Assembly (NCBI RefSeq): GCF_000166135.1
Contig: NC_014666.1
Coordinates: 7,192,001 to 7,256,000 of the forward strand
DNA length: 64,000 bases
Source of the DNA: Pseudofrankia inefficax
GTDB lineage: Bacteria; Actinomycetota; Actinomycetes; Frankiales; Frankiaceae
Direction of reading: 5' to 3'
The notes under the pieces: model-generated
Database searches by the model: none
What the model was told of the DNA's origin: nothing
What the model saw: the letters and a program-made list of their open reading frames with translations, nothing else
Program-made: the position numbers and the translations under genes
Shown: positions 42,989 through 51,456 of the stretch, one piece after another
Numbering within the stretch: the first letter of the stretch is position 1
Layout: the number at the start of each line of letters is the position of its first letter

Positions 42989-43822
42989 ATGACCATCCTC
43001 ATTACGGGCGCGACGGACGGGCTTGGCCGGGCGTTGGCGCACCGGCTCGCGGCCGACGGGGAGGCGCTGATCCTGCATGGGCGCGACGCTGCCCGGCTTC
43101 AGCGGACAGCCGACGAGATCCAGGCGATCGGGACGGCCCGGCCGGCGACGGTCCTGGCGGATCTGTCGGAGCTCGCGCAGGTGCGGCGACTGGCGGCCGA
43201 GGTGCGCGGGACGACCGACAGGCTCGATGTGCTGGTCAGTAACGCTGGGATCGGCTCCGGGGAGCCGGCCGGGCGGGAGCGGGGGGTCAGCGCCGACGGG
43301 TACGAGCTGCGGTTCGCGGTGAACTATCTGGCGGGTTTCCTGCTGACGTTGGAGCTGCTTCCGCTGCTGCGGGAGACGGCCACGCACGCCGGGAAACCGG
43401 CCCGGATCGTCAATGTGGCCTCGCTCGGGCAGGAACCGATCGACTTCGACGACCTCATGATCGAGCGCGGCTACGACGGAATGCGGGCCTATCGGCGCAG
43501 CAAGCTGGCCCAGATCATGTCCGGCTTCGAACTCGTAGAGCGGCTGCCGTCGGGCGAGGTGACGGTGAACAGCGTGCACCCGGGCACTTTCATGCCGACG
43601 AAGATGGTCACGTCGGAGAACGTCACACCGATCGACACGCTCGAGACCGGAGTCGAGTCCACCCGCCGCCTCGCGGTCGAGCCGGCCCTGGCCACCGTGA
43701 CAGGACGTTTCTTCGACCGGTCCCGCGATTCCAGGGCTAATGGTCAGGCATACGACCCGGCCGCCAGGGCCGAGCTGTGGGAACGCAGCCTCAAGCTGGT
43801 AGACCACGACGACCTGACCTGA
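42989..43822 (+). CDS. Short-chain dehydrogenase/reductase
   Basis: The 277-residue classical SDR has the cofactor motif GATDGLG, NAG in LVSNAG, a Ser in VNVASLG and the catalytic YRRSK. The Arg in GRDAARL after the second beta strand suggests NADP preference. The substrate is unknown; relatives are often annotated as retinol-dehydrogenase-like. The ATG directly before the Rossmann motif is chosen. It converges on the DUF6986 gene, with a palindromic repeat between. Confidence 0.88.
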   Translation: MTILITGATDGLGRALAHRLAADGEALILHGRDAARLQRTADEIQAIGTARPATVLADLSELAQVRRLAAEVRGTTDRLDVLVSNAGIGSGEPAGRERGVSADGYELRFAVNYLAGFLLTLELLPLLRETATHAGKPARIVNVASLGQEPIDFDDLMIERGYDGMRAYRRSKLAQIMSGFELVERLPSGEVTVNSVHPGTFMPTKMVTSENVTPIDTLETGVESTRRLAVEPALATVTGRFFDRSRDSRANGQAYDPAARAELWERSLKLVDHDDLT

Positions 43823-43868
43823 GCAGATCTGCCGCCGATCGTCTGGCCGGCCGAGGTCACCGGCGGCT

Positions 43869-43940
43869 GATCGTTGTTTGGGACCTGGGTGGTCGTCTTC
43901 CGAGCCTGGTAACGACCACCCGAGGGTGCAAGCAGCGATC
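43869..43940. repeat. 72-bp palindromic intergenic repeat, copy C
   Basis: The third member of the palindromic family begins GATCGTTGTTTGGGACCTGG and ends GAGGGTGCAAGCAGCGATC. The arms share the GGTGGTCG/CGACCACC block with copies A and B. It lies between the convergent SDR and DUF6986 genes. Confidence 0.75.
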
Positions 43941-43950
43941 AGTTGGCCGA

Positions 43951-44079
43951 GCCCGGCCAGGCCGCGCCGGGCCGGGCCGGCCCAGGCCAGGCCAGACCGC
44001 GCCACGCCGGGCCGGGCTGCGACCCGACGCGAACGCGATCAGCGTCCGCCAGTTCAGCGGGTTCAGCGGGGTTCAGCTG
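43951..44079. repeat. GGCC-rich low-complexity tract and GTTCAGCGG triplet repeat
   Basis: A run of short GGCC/CCGGG/CCAGGCC units is followed by three near-identical copies of GTTCAGCGG in tandem (44052-44079). It lies immediately beyond the stop of the DUF6986 gene. It is a simple-sequence tract with no clear function. Confidence 0.55.
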
Positions 44080-44098
44080 GACCAGGCGACTGGGCCGT

Positions 44099-45382
44099 TC
44101 AGGAGACGCGGCCGCCCAGCTTCGTGACGACGGCGCGGTCGAGATCGGCGGCGGCCAGGCCCGCGTCGTCCAGCAGACCCGCGTCCAACGCGCGAAGGAC
44201 GTGGCCGGCCAGCGCCCGGGCCGTCGCGGGCTCGTCCGCGACCGCGCCGGCGAACCGGGCCTCGGCATAGGCGGACAGCCGGCCGAGCGCGGCGGGCAGG
44301 CCGGCGAGCAGGTTCGCGGCGACGGCGGCGTGCCGGCTGACGAGCTGTGCCGGGTGCAGGTCCCAGCCCTGGTAGAGGCCGCGCCGCCAGGCTCGCGTCA
44401 CCAGCCCGGCGTGCCGCTGCCAGGCGGCCCGCACGACCGGCGTCGGGCCTACGGGCAGGAAGTTCGACGAGCCGTCGGCCACCCGGATCCCCGTACCGGC
44501 GGTGACGAGCTGCATGAGGGTCGTGGCGTACTCGACCGAAGGATGGTCGCTGGCCTGGTGTTCGGCGGCGATCCCGAGCGCGGCCGAGTAGTCGTAGGTG
44601 CCGACGTGCAGGCCGGTCACGCGGCCCCGGCCGGCCTCGACGAGCGCGGGCAGGGCCAGCACGGCGGCGGGGGTCTCGATCTGCAGCTCGACGGCCGGCG
44701 GGCGCAGGTCGATCCGGGGAATCAGCTCGTCGAGCACGGCGAGGAACACCGTGACCTGCTCGGGCGCGCTGACCTTCGGCAGGGTGAGCACGAGGCCGGG
44801 CGGGCCGCCGTCGTCGCCGGCGAGCGCGGTCAGGAACAGGTCGAGGCTGCGCAGGCCGCGGTCACGCACCGCCGGGTCGAGGGACTTGGGCCGCAGTCCG
44901 TAGCTCGCGGGCAGGGCACCGGCCTCGTGGGCCGCTCGCAGGGCCGTCGCGGCGGCGATGGCGTGCTCGTCCTCGACGTCGTCGGGGCGGATGCCGTAGC
45001 CGTCTTCCAGGTCGGCCCGCAGGTCCTGGATCGGTTCGAGGGACAGCGCCGCGAGGACGTGTGCGTACACCCGTTCGGCGAGCGCGGGGTCGGCGGCGGC
45101 CTCGGCGGGGTTCGGGGCCGCTCCGCCTGGGCCGCTGGTCGCGCCGAGGCCGGTCGCCGCGGCGAGGGCCGCGGGCGACGGCGCGTGCGCGGCGAGCGCC
45201 TCGCGGGCGCTTTCGCCCCAGTCGAGGACGACGTCGGGATGCAGCCGGTCGGCAGGGATGTAGCAGGTGTGCACCGGCTGACGGGTACCCGGGTCCCCGG
45301 GGTGACGGGCCGCGAGCTGCGCGTCGACCGGCGCCAGCGACGCGGTCAGCCGGGCGAGCAGGTGTTCCGACAGGGTGGGCAC
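44099..45382 (-). CDS. DUF6986/HpcH-HpaI aldolase-like protein
   Basis: The 427-residue TIM-barrel-like protein resembles CoA-lyase/aldolase enzymes of the HpcH/CitE type (RADLEDGYG, LPKV, ELQIETPAAVLALP, TGLHVGTYDY). Actinobacterial homologues are named DUF6986 or aldolase/citrate lyase. The GTG start (VPTLSEHLL) is preferred; an upstream GTG adds 16 residues without a better site. It lies 91 bp downstream of uraH in the same direction, so it may act on a C2 or C3 product of purine breakdown such as glyoxylate. That role is inference. Confidence 0.78.
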   Translation of the reverse strand: MPTLSEHLLARLTASLAPVDAQLAARHPGDPGTRQPVHTCYIPADRLHPDVVLDWGESAREALAAHAPSPAALAAATGLGATSGPGGAAPNPAEAAADPALAERVYAHVLAALSLEPIQDLRADLEDGYGIRPDDVEDEHAIAAATALRAAHEAGALPASYGLRPKSLDPAVRDRGLRSLDLFLTALAGDDGGPPGLVLTLPKVSAPEQVTVFLAVLDELIPRIDLRPPAVELQIETPAAVLALPALVEAGRGRVTGLHVGTYDYSAALGIAAEHQASDHPSVEYATTLMQLVTAGTGIRVADGSSNFLPVGPTPVVRAAWQRHAGLVTRAWRRGLYQGWDLHPAQLVSRHAAVAANLLAGLPAALGRLSAYAEARFAGAVADEPATARALAGHVLRALDAGLLDDAGLAAADLDRAVVTKLGGRVS

Positions 45383-45473
45383 CCCCCGAGTGTCTCCCGT
45401 CGGGATGCGGCGCTCCTGTTGAAAGCTCACGGGGTGACGCAGTCAGCGCGTTCCACCTGCGGTACCGCTGGGT

Positions 45474-45815
45474 TCAGCTGCCGCGGTAGGAGGACAGCCC
45501 GTAGGGGGCGAGCAGCAGCGGGACGTGGTGGTGCGCCGCCGGATCGTCGATGTTGAAGGTGATCGTCACCTCGGGAAAGAACGACGAGCGTTCGGCGGTG
45601 TCGAAGATCAGCCGCCACCGGCCGGGGGCATCCGCCGGAAGCGTGGCGATCCGGCCGTCGGCGTCGGTCTCGGCCTCGGCGACCAGCCTCCAGCCCCTCG
45701 GCTGGCCGTCGAAGCCCAGGATGATCTTTTCGAGGCGAACCGCGATGCCGGCCGCTGGCCGGCCGGCTCCGGTGTCCAGCACGTGGGTGGACAGCGACAT
45801 CTGGCCCTCACTCAT
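45474..45815 (-). CDS. uraH: 5-hydroxyisourate hydrolase (transthyretin-like)
   Basis: The 113-residue protein has the diagnostic N-terminal STHVLDTGAGRPAAG and C-terminal YRGS motifs, plus HHHVPLLLAPYGLSSYRGS carrying active-site His and Arg/Ser. It hydrolyses 5-hydroxyisourate to OHCU, the step after urate oxidase. OHCU decarboxylase is present as a fusion 4 kb away, but no urate oxidase is seen. A Met 5 codons downstream is an alternative start. The LuxR-type regulator is divergent. Confidence 0.95.
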   Translation of the reverse strand: MSEGQMSLSTHVLDTGAGRPAAGIAVRLEKIILGFDGQPRGWRLVAEAETDADGRIATLPADAPGRWRLIFDTAERSSFFPEVTITFNIDDPAAHHHVPLLLAPYGLSSYRGS

Positions 45816-46205
45816 CGGCGGGCCCCGGCGGCCGCCCATCCGCAGTATCTGGCCGCATCCGGTACGCGGCCCCTCACCCCTGCCGGGAGGCACCAATGTG
45901 GCACCACCGAGTAACGAACGTGAAACGTCGAGGCGCACGCGACGGGGCCGGCGTCACCGCCGCCCTCGCCCGGGACCACAGGCAGGCCGGGCAGGAACAG
46001 GCAGACGTCCCGAAACGGGCCCATGGACGATGCCAACCGGTCCCCCGCCCACCGCCACACACCCGGTTCGTCGCCGTCATCAAACGGCCACAGGGCGTCT
46101 ACTATGCGCCGTACCCGCATGCGGCCGTATTCGGCCTAATCCGGGGCGGGGGACGCAGTTTGGGGGTGAGCGACGGGCCGGAACAGAGTGGGCTGAGGCG
46201 GCGGC
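45816..46205. other. Divergent intergenic region uraH / LuxR-type regulator
   Basis: About 390 bp that should carry promoters for both directions. A GGCCGTATTCGGCC palindrome lies near 46122-46135, about 70 bp before the regulator start, and is a candidate operator. No gene is supported here. Confidence 0.4.
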
Positions 46206-49200
46206 ATGGTGCGGTTTGTCGGACGGGGATCCGAGCTCGATCGGCTGTCGGCCCAGTACGCGGCCGCCGTCGTATCCGGTCTGCGGTGCGTCCTGGTCGA
46301 GGGCCAGGCGGGCATCGGCAAGACCACGCTCCTCGACCAGTTCCTCGCCCGGCTCCCGACCGGCGGCGGCGGCTCGGACGGCACGGCTGGCCCCGGTGGG
46401 CCTGGCGGTCCGGACGGACCCGGCGGCTCCGGTGGCCCGGCCGTCTCCGTTCCTCCCGTGATCGCCCGGGTCGAGGCCGCGGACAGCGTCCGCTCCCACG
46501 ATCTGGACCTCGCCAACCGGCTGCTCGCCGTGCTGACGGCGGCGGCGGAGCAGGCCACGCCCGGCTTGCGCGTCGACCCAGCCACGCCGAAGCCGCCGCC
46601 TGAGGCGACGGCGACACCCGCGTCTGACGCGGCTCCCCAAACGGACACGGCTCCCCAAACGGACGCGGCTCTTGAACCGGACGCGGATCCAGGAGCGGAC
46701 GCGCCCATCGAGGCCGACGCGGACATCGCCGCCGCCGAGCGGATCCGCCAGACCGGCGAGCTGCTGCTGGGGGCGGCGGCCCGCCGCTGCGCCGCCGGGC
46801 CGCTCGTGATCCGGATCGACGACGTCCACTGGTGCGACGCCCCGTCCCTGCGCGCCGTCCACTACCTGCTCCTGCACGGGGCCCGGCTGCCGCTGCTGCT
46901 GGTGGTCGCGGGCCGCAAGCACGATTCGCCCTGGCTGGACGGTGTGCGTCGGCGCGCGGAGGTGGCCGGCGCCGTCCTCGACCTGGCCGGGTTCGGCGAG
47001 GACGAACTGGCCGAGCTGTGCGCGGCCACCGGCCGACCCCCGCTGCCACCACGCCGGTCGCGGTCCCTGGTCGAGGCGACCAGCGGCAACCCACTGTGGA
47101 TCACGAAGTGGCTCGCCGCGCACGGCGACTCCGACGCCGTCGCGACCGGTGGCGGGCCTGTGTCGGCCGTCGGCCAGGCCGTGGTCGGCGCGCTGCGCGC
47201 CCCGGAGTCGCTGGGGTCGCTCGTCGCGCGCGACCTGGCCAGCTGCCCGCCGGCGGGGCGGCAGCTGGCAGCCGCCGTGGCGGTGCTGGGCCGCACGGCC
47301 CGGCTGGCCGACCTCGCGGCCATCGCCGGGATCGCCGACCCGGCCGGTGCCCTCGCCGAGGCGGTCCGCCACGACCTGGTCGACACCGTGGGGCAGCCAC
47401 CGGCACTGCGGGTGAGCCCGCCGCACGCGCTGGTGCGCGCCGTCATCTACCACGCGATCGACCTGCCGCGGCGGTCCGCGCTGCACCTCGCCGTGGCCGA
47501 GGCGGCCACCGACCGGGCGACCGCGCTGGAGCACCGGGCCGCGGCCGCGCTGACTCCGGACGGCGGGCTCGCCGACGAGCTGATCAAGCTGGCGACCACC
47601 GAGGCCACGACCGGCCGCTACGTCCGCGCCGCCGACCATCTGCTGCTGGCCGCGCCGCTCACCCCCGACCCGGCCCAGGCGCACACCCTGCGCCTCGACG
47701 CGGCGATGTCCTTCCTGCAGGCGGGCGAACGGGCGGAGGCGGCGGCGATCCTCGCCCAGGATGATCGCGACGGCGCCGAGGCCGACGGCGGCCGAGCCGG
47801 TGACGACTCACCGCGGCGTCGGTACGTGCGGGCGCACCTGGACCTGCTGGCCAACCGCGCCGAGCAGGGGGTTCTCGGGTTCATGGCCAGCTGGGAGACG
47901 GCCAGCGCGGCCGGCGACGCCGAGACCGCCGCGCAGAGCGCTGCCTGGCTCGCCCAGGCGTTCATCCCGGCCGGCTTCTACGACGAGGCCGGGCTGTGGG
48001 CGGCCCGCGCGTTCGACGAGCGGAGCGCGCCGTCGCCGCTGCGGGCGCAGGGACTGGCCCTGCTCGCGGCGTCCCGGACGGCCTCGACCGGAGACGGCGG
48101 GCGGGCGCTGGCCGAGCTCACGGCCGGCGAGGGGGCGCTGGACCCGACACCGCACACCAGCGCGGCCCTGCGGATCGGCCGCGGCGTGGTGCGGCTGTGG
48201 TCCGGCGACCTGCCGGGCGCCGCCGCCGACCTCGACCCGGTCACCTATGCCCCCGACACCGCGATGCACCTGCGCCTGCTCGCGATGACCCACTTCGCCG
48301 AGGCGACATTCCGCGCCGGGCGGTGGGCCGAGGCCCTCGCCTGCGGGCAGGACGCCGTGGCCCTCGCCGAGTCGGCCGGACACATCTGGGTGCTGCCGTT
48401 CGTCTACGCGAACGCCGCGCTGGTACCGGCGGCGCGCGGCGACGCCGCGGCGGCGGGACGGCTGCTGGCCCGGGCCGCGGAGCTGGACGGCGACGGCGTG
48501 CCCGCCATGTGGGCGTACCACGCGACCGCCACCGCCCATCTGGCCGCGGCCCTCGACGACCCGGCCAGGGTCGTCGAGGCCTGCGCCCGGGTGGAGACGC
48601 TGGCGAATCCGGCCGGCGCGCTCGCTCCGGGAGTCTTCGAGTGGCGCCACCTGTTCGTCGAGGCACTCGTCCGGCTGCGCCGGTTCGACGAGGCCGCGAG
48701 CGAGCTCGCCCGGCTGGAGGACGAGGCGGGCCAGCGCGGGTCCGCGGTCACGCTCGCGGTCGCGGCCCGGGCCCGCGGCCTGCTGGCGGCCGGCCAGCGC
48801 CGGCTGGACGAGGCGGTCGCGCTGTTCGAGCGGTCGGCCCGGGAGGCCGCCGCGCTGGGCATGCCCTACGACGCTGCCCAGGCCACGTTGCGGGCCGGCG
48901 AGATCCATCGACGCCAGCGGCGGACCCGGCGGGCGGCCGACGCGCTGACCGACGCGCTCGGTGCGTTCGAGGCGCTCGGCGCGACGACCTACGCCCGGCG
49001 CTGCCGCGAGCTGCTCACCGTCGTGACGGGACCCGCGGCGAGCGGCACCCGGCGGCCCGCGAGCGCCCCGGCGCAGTCCTCGTCGCCGCCCACGGCCGGC
49101 TGGGAGCCGGCCATGGCCGGCAGGACCGGTGAGGTCGTCCCGGGGCAGCGGGCGCTGACCGACCGGGAGCGGGCACTGCTGGTGTGCATCCTGCGCGGGG

Positions 49201-49406
49201 ACGACTTCGAGGCGATCGCGCGCGAGCTGTACCTGTCCCGCGGGCACGCGGAGAACCTGGCCCGCGAGCTGTACCGGATGCACGGAGTCTCGTCCCGCGC
49301 CGAGCTGGCCGGGCTCTACCTCGGGCTGCGCGACCCCGCCGCCGTCGCACTGGTGCTGCCGGACCCGGGCGCGACCGGCTCCGGCCAGCCCGCTCCCGGC
49401 CAGTAG
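46206..49406 (+). CDS. Large AAA/LuxR-type (LAL/MalT-like) transcriptional regulator
   Basis: The 1066-residue protein has a STAND ATPase at the N-terminus (Walker A GQAGIGKTT, Walker B LVIRIDDVHWCD), TPR-like helical repeats through the middle, and a C-terminal LuxR helix-turn-helix (LTDRERALLVCILRGDDFEAIARELYLSRGHAENLARELYRM). Two insertions between Walker A and B are odd: a collagen-like Gly/Pro stretch (GPGGPGGPDGPGG) and an acidic Ala/Asp/Thr/Pro segment coded by near-identical direct DNA repeats. Such regulators are ATP- and ligand-controlled activators. Its position inside the purine cluster suggests control of uraH or the convergent alc–allantoinase–xdh set; this is inferred. Confidence 0.85.
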   Translation: MVRFVGRGSELDRLSAQYAAAVVSGLRCVLVEGQAGIGKTTLLDQFLARLPTGGGGSDGTAGPGGPGGPDGPGGSGGPAVSVPPVIARVEAADSVRSHDLDLANRLLAVLTAAAEQATPGLRVDPATPKPPPEATATPASDAAPQTDTAPQTDAALEPDADPGADAPIEADADIAAAERIRQTGELLLGAAARRCAAGPLVIRIDDVHWCDAPSLRAVHYLLLHGARLPLLLVVAGRKHDSPWLDGVRRRAEVAGAVLDLAGFGEDELAELCAATGRPPLPPRRSRSLVEATSGNPLWITKWLAAHGDSDAVATGGGPVSAVGQAVVGALRAPESLGSLVARDLASCPPAGRQLAAAVAVLGRTARLADLAAIAGIADPAGALAEAVRHDLVDTVGQPPALRVSPPHALVRAVIYHAIDLPRRSALHLAVAEAATDRATALEHRAAAALTPDGGLADELIKLATTEATTGRYVRAADHLLLAAPLTPDPAQAHTLRLDAAMSFLQAGERAEAAAILAQDDRDGAEADGGRAGDDSPRRRYVRAHLDLLANRAEQGVLGFMASWETASAAGDAETAAQSAAWLAQAFIPAGFYDEAGLWAARAFDERSAPSPLRAQGLALLAASRTASTGDGGRALAELTAGEGALDPTPHTSAALRIGRGVVRLWSGDLPGAAADLDPVTYAPDTAMHLRLLAMTHFAEATFRAGRWAEALACGQDAVALAESAGHIWVLPFVYANAALVPAARGDAAAAGRLLARAAELDGDGVPAMWAYHATATAHLAAALDDPARVVEACARVETLANPAGALAPGVFEWRHLFVEALVRLRRFDEAASELARLEDEAGQRGSAVTLAVAARARGLLAAGQRRLDEAVALFERSAREAAALGMPYDAAQATLRAGEIHRRQRRTRRAADALTDALGAFEALGATTYARRCRELLTVVTGPAASGTRRPASAPAQSSSPPTAGWEPAMAGRTGEVVPGQRALTDRERALLVCILRGDDFEAIARELYLSRGHAENLARELYRMHGVSSRAELAGLYLGLRDPAAVALVLPDPGATGSGQPAPGQ

Positions 49407-49787
49407 TCGGGCCTCCGGATGGCCGTCCGCGACGCGCCGATTCCAGAGAGTCCTGTGGTTGGCGGACAGCGAGGAAAACCACGTCCCCCAGCGGTGGCGC
49501 CCGCACCCAGGCCACCCGGCCGGCAAACGGGAATCCTGCCCGGCGATTTTCCCGGTTCGGTGCATGGGTTTTTCCACTGTCGAGCGCGGATTGGACCCCT
49601 TTACGCTCGGTCCGGGCGGATCCGATCGACACGACGTGCCTGACCGCGAGCCAGGTGCGTGGACGCCATCGCGGGCCGGCCGGCGGGCCGTCCGGCGACA
49701 CCGAACGGCCCGGGCCGCCGGAGACGGGGGGCGGCGGCCCGGGCTCGGTGCGTCTCGTCCAGGTTCCGCTGGCCGGGCTCGGCAGCC
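49407..49787. other. Convergent intergenic region
   Basis: About 380 bp between the LuxR-type regulator and the allantoicase fusion gene, which converge. Apart from the hairpin at 49708-49744, nothing is recognised. Confidence 0.4.
49708..49744 (-). terminator. 13-bp GC hairpin after the allantoicase fusion gene
   Basis: Arms GCCCGGGCCGCCG and CGGCGGCCCGGGC pair perfectly around an 11-nt loop about 45 bp past the stop of the allantoicase–OHCU decarboxylase gene. Confidence 0.65.
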
Positions 49788-51338
49788 TCAGGAACCGGTG
49801 ATCAGGCGGTGCAGCCGCATCGCCGTGATCTCGGCCTGCTGGCCCGCCGCGACCCGCAGCTCGCGGGCGGGCTCGTTGCCGAGGCGTTCGCGCAGCAGCG
49901 CGAGGATCTCCTCGGCGGAGCGACCGGCGGCCCGGATCAGGAAGATGTAGCCGAAACGCTCCTCATAGGTCTCGTTGCCCTCGGCCATCGCGGCCCGCAC
50001 CTCGGCGCTGGCCGACTCCATCGCCGCCTGCTCGCGGCGCGGCGCGTCCAGCCCCGCGATCGTCGCGCGCGACGAGGTCGTCGGCGCCCCCGAGAGGATC
50101 GGTCGCTCGCCGATCCGCGGATGCGCGGTGAAGGCCTCCAGCCAGGCCGTCTCGGGCAGCTTCCACCACTCCTGCTCGGCGACGGCGAGCAGCTCCTCCA
50201 GGGTGCCGAACGGCCGGCGGGCGGCGACGGCGTCCGCCCAGTCCTCCGACCCACAGCAGGCGAGCAGCTCCTCCTTGGCCGCGCCAGCCGAGAGCGCGTC
50301 CAGCCAGCGGACCGCCAGCGACTCGCGCCCCTGCTCGGTCGGGGCGCCGAGCAGCCGCAGCCGGGCGAGGCCGCCGTCGGGGATCGCGTCGACGCGGACG
50401 TGCGTCGCCTCGACCGGCACCTCCAGGTCGAACAGGTGGCGGGTGTTCGGCTGGGTCCTGGTCGGGGGCAGCATCGGACGCCAGTCGGTGATCGTCGAGA
50501 CGTCGTCCGAATGCGTCAGTTCGGGCGCGTACGCCGCCCACAGGGCGACCGCACGCGGCGCGTTGCCGCGGAAATGACGGGTGTCGACCTCGGCGCGCAC
50601 GACCCGGCCGGCCGTGGCCAGCCGGATGACGGCCCAGTCGTAGCCGGCCGTGCGCCGGCGCCGGGTCTCCCAGCCCTCGCCCATCACCCGGGCCTCGCCG
50701 CCGGCGTTCAGGTTGTGCCGGTCGCCGTAGTGCATGTCGCTCGCGGCGACGACGACGCCGCCGAGGTAGGCGGCGGCCAGGTCGGAGGTGACCCGGTCGA
50801 GCAGCCGCGGGTCGGGCACGACCTCGCCGTGCGCGCGCAGCCGGGCGACGCCACCGTCCGGGTAGATCGTCAGGCGCAGGTGGGTGATCCGGATCCGGCC
50901 GTCGCCCTCGACGGGCAACACGTTCACGGCGTCCGGGTTCACCGGTGTGCGCGCCACCAGCGTCACCCACTGGACGGACTCGTCGAGCAGTTCCTCCGGC
51001 GACGGGTAGCCGCCGACGGTGGCGCCCTGGATCTCGACCGCCTCGGGCGAGTTGCCGGTGAAGTGCGACGTGTCGACGGTCACGGCGTGCACGATGCCGG
51101 GCACGCCGAGGCGGACGACGGCCCAGTCGGCGCCGGGCAGCACCCGGCGGCGGCGGGTCTCCCAGCCGTCGGTCCAGCTCCCGCGCTCGGTGAAGACGCC
51201 GGGGCGCCTGACCGGCGGCTCCGGCAGCAGCATCCGCTCGGCGAACGCGAAGAACTCGTCGTTGACGGCCACCACCGAGCCACCGAGCCGCGCACCGGCG
51301 AGGTCGACGAGATTGGTCAGGTCGGGGGCGTCAGACAT
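49788..51338 (-). CDS. Allantoicase fused to OHCU decarboxylase
   Basis: The 516-residue protein has residues 1 to about 335 forming an allantoicase with its characteristic internal duplication: two halves each with GG(S/V)VVA, GWETRRRR and DWAV(V/I)RL. Residues about 350-516 form a UraD-type 2-oxo-4-hydroxy-4-carboxy-5-ureidoimidazoline decarboxylase, with the catalytic HPRIG motif and E…RFGYIFLIRAAGR. The protein thus carries two non-consecutive steps of urate breakdown: OHCU to allantoin, and allantoate to ureidoglycolate plus urea. These are separate proteins in most bacteria. The start follows AGGGAGGAAAA. Confidence 0.93.
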   Translation of the reverse strand: MSDAPDLTNLVDLAGARLGGSVVAVNDEFFAFAERMLLPEPPVRRPGVFTERGSWTDGWETRRRRVLPGADWAVVRLGVPGIVHAVTVDTSHFTGNSPEAVEIQGATVGGYPSPEELLDESVQWVTLVARTPVNPDAVNVLPVEGDGRIRITHLRLTIYPDGGVARLRAHGEVVPDPRLLDRVTSDLAAAYLGGVVVAASDMHYGDRHNLNAGGEARVMGEGWETRRRRTAGYDWAVIRLATAGRVVRAEVDTRHFRGNAPRAVALWAAYAPELTHSDDVSTITDWRPMLPPTRTQPNTRHLFDLEVPVEATHVRVDAIPDGGLARLRLLGAPTEQGRESLAVRWLDALSAGAAKEELLACCGSEDWADAVAARRPFGTLEELLAVAEQEWWKLPETAWLEAFTAHPRIGERPILSGAPTTSSRATIAGLDAPRREQAAMESASAEVRAAMAEGNETYEERFGYIFLIRAAGRSAEEILALLRERLGNEPARELRVAAGQQAEITAMRLHRLITGS

Positions 51339-51456
51339 CCGGAGTTTTCCTCCCTGCGTGCCCTGGGCTGTCCGTCCCGGGCGACGCGTCCTCGAATGCC
51401 CGGGCTCGGGCACCGTGTCACCTGTACAGCGGGCGGCTGGCGACGGCTGCCGCCGG

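Noticed and set aside
46080-47684. 534-codon minus-strand frame inside the LuxR-type regulator
   Set aside because: It is antisense to a clear ATPase domain with no recognisable motifs.
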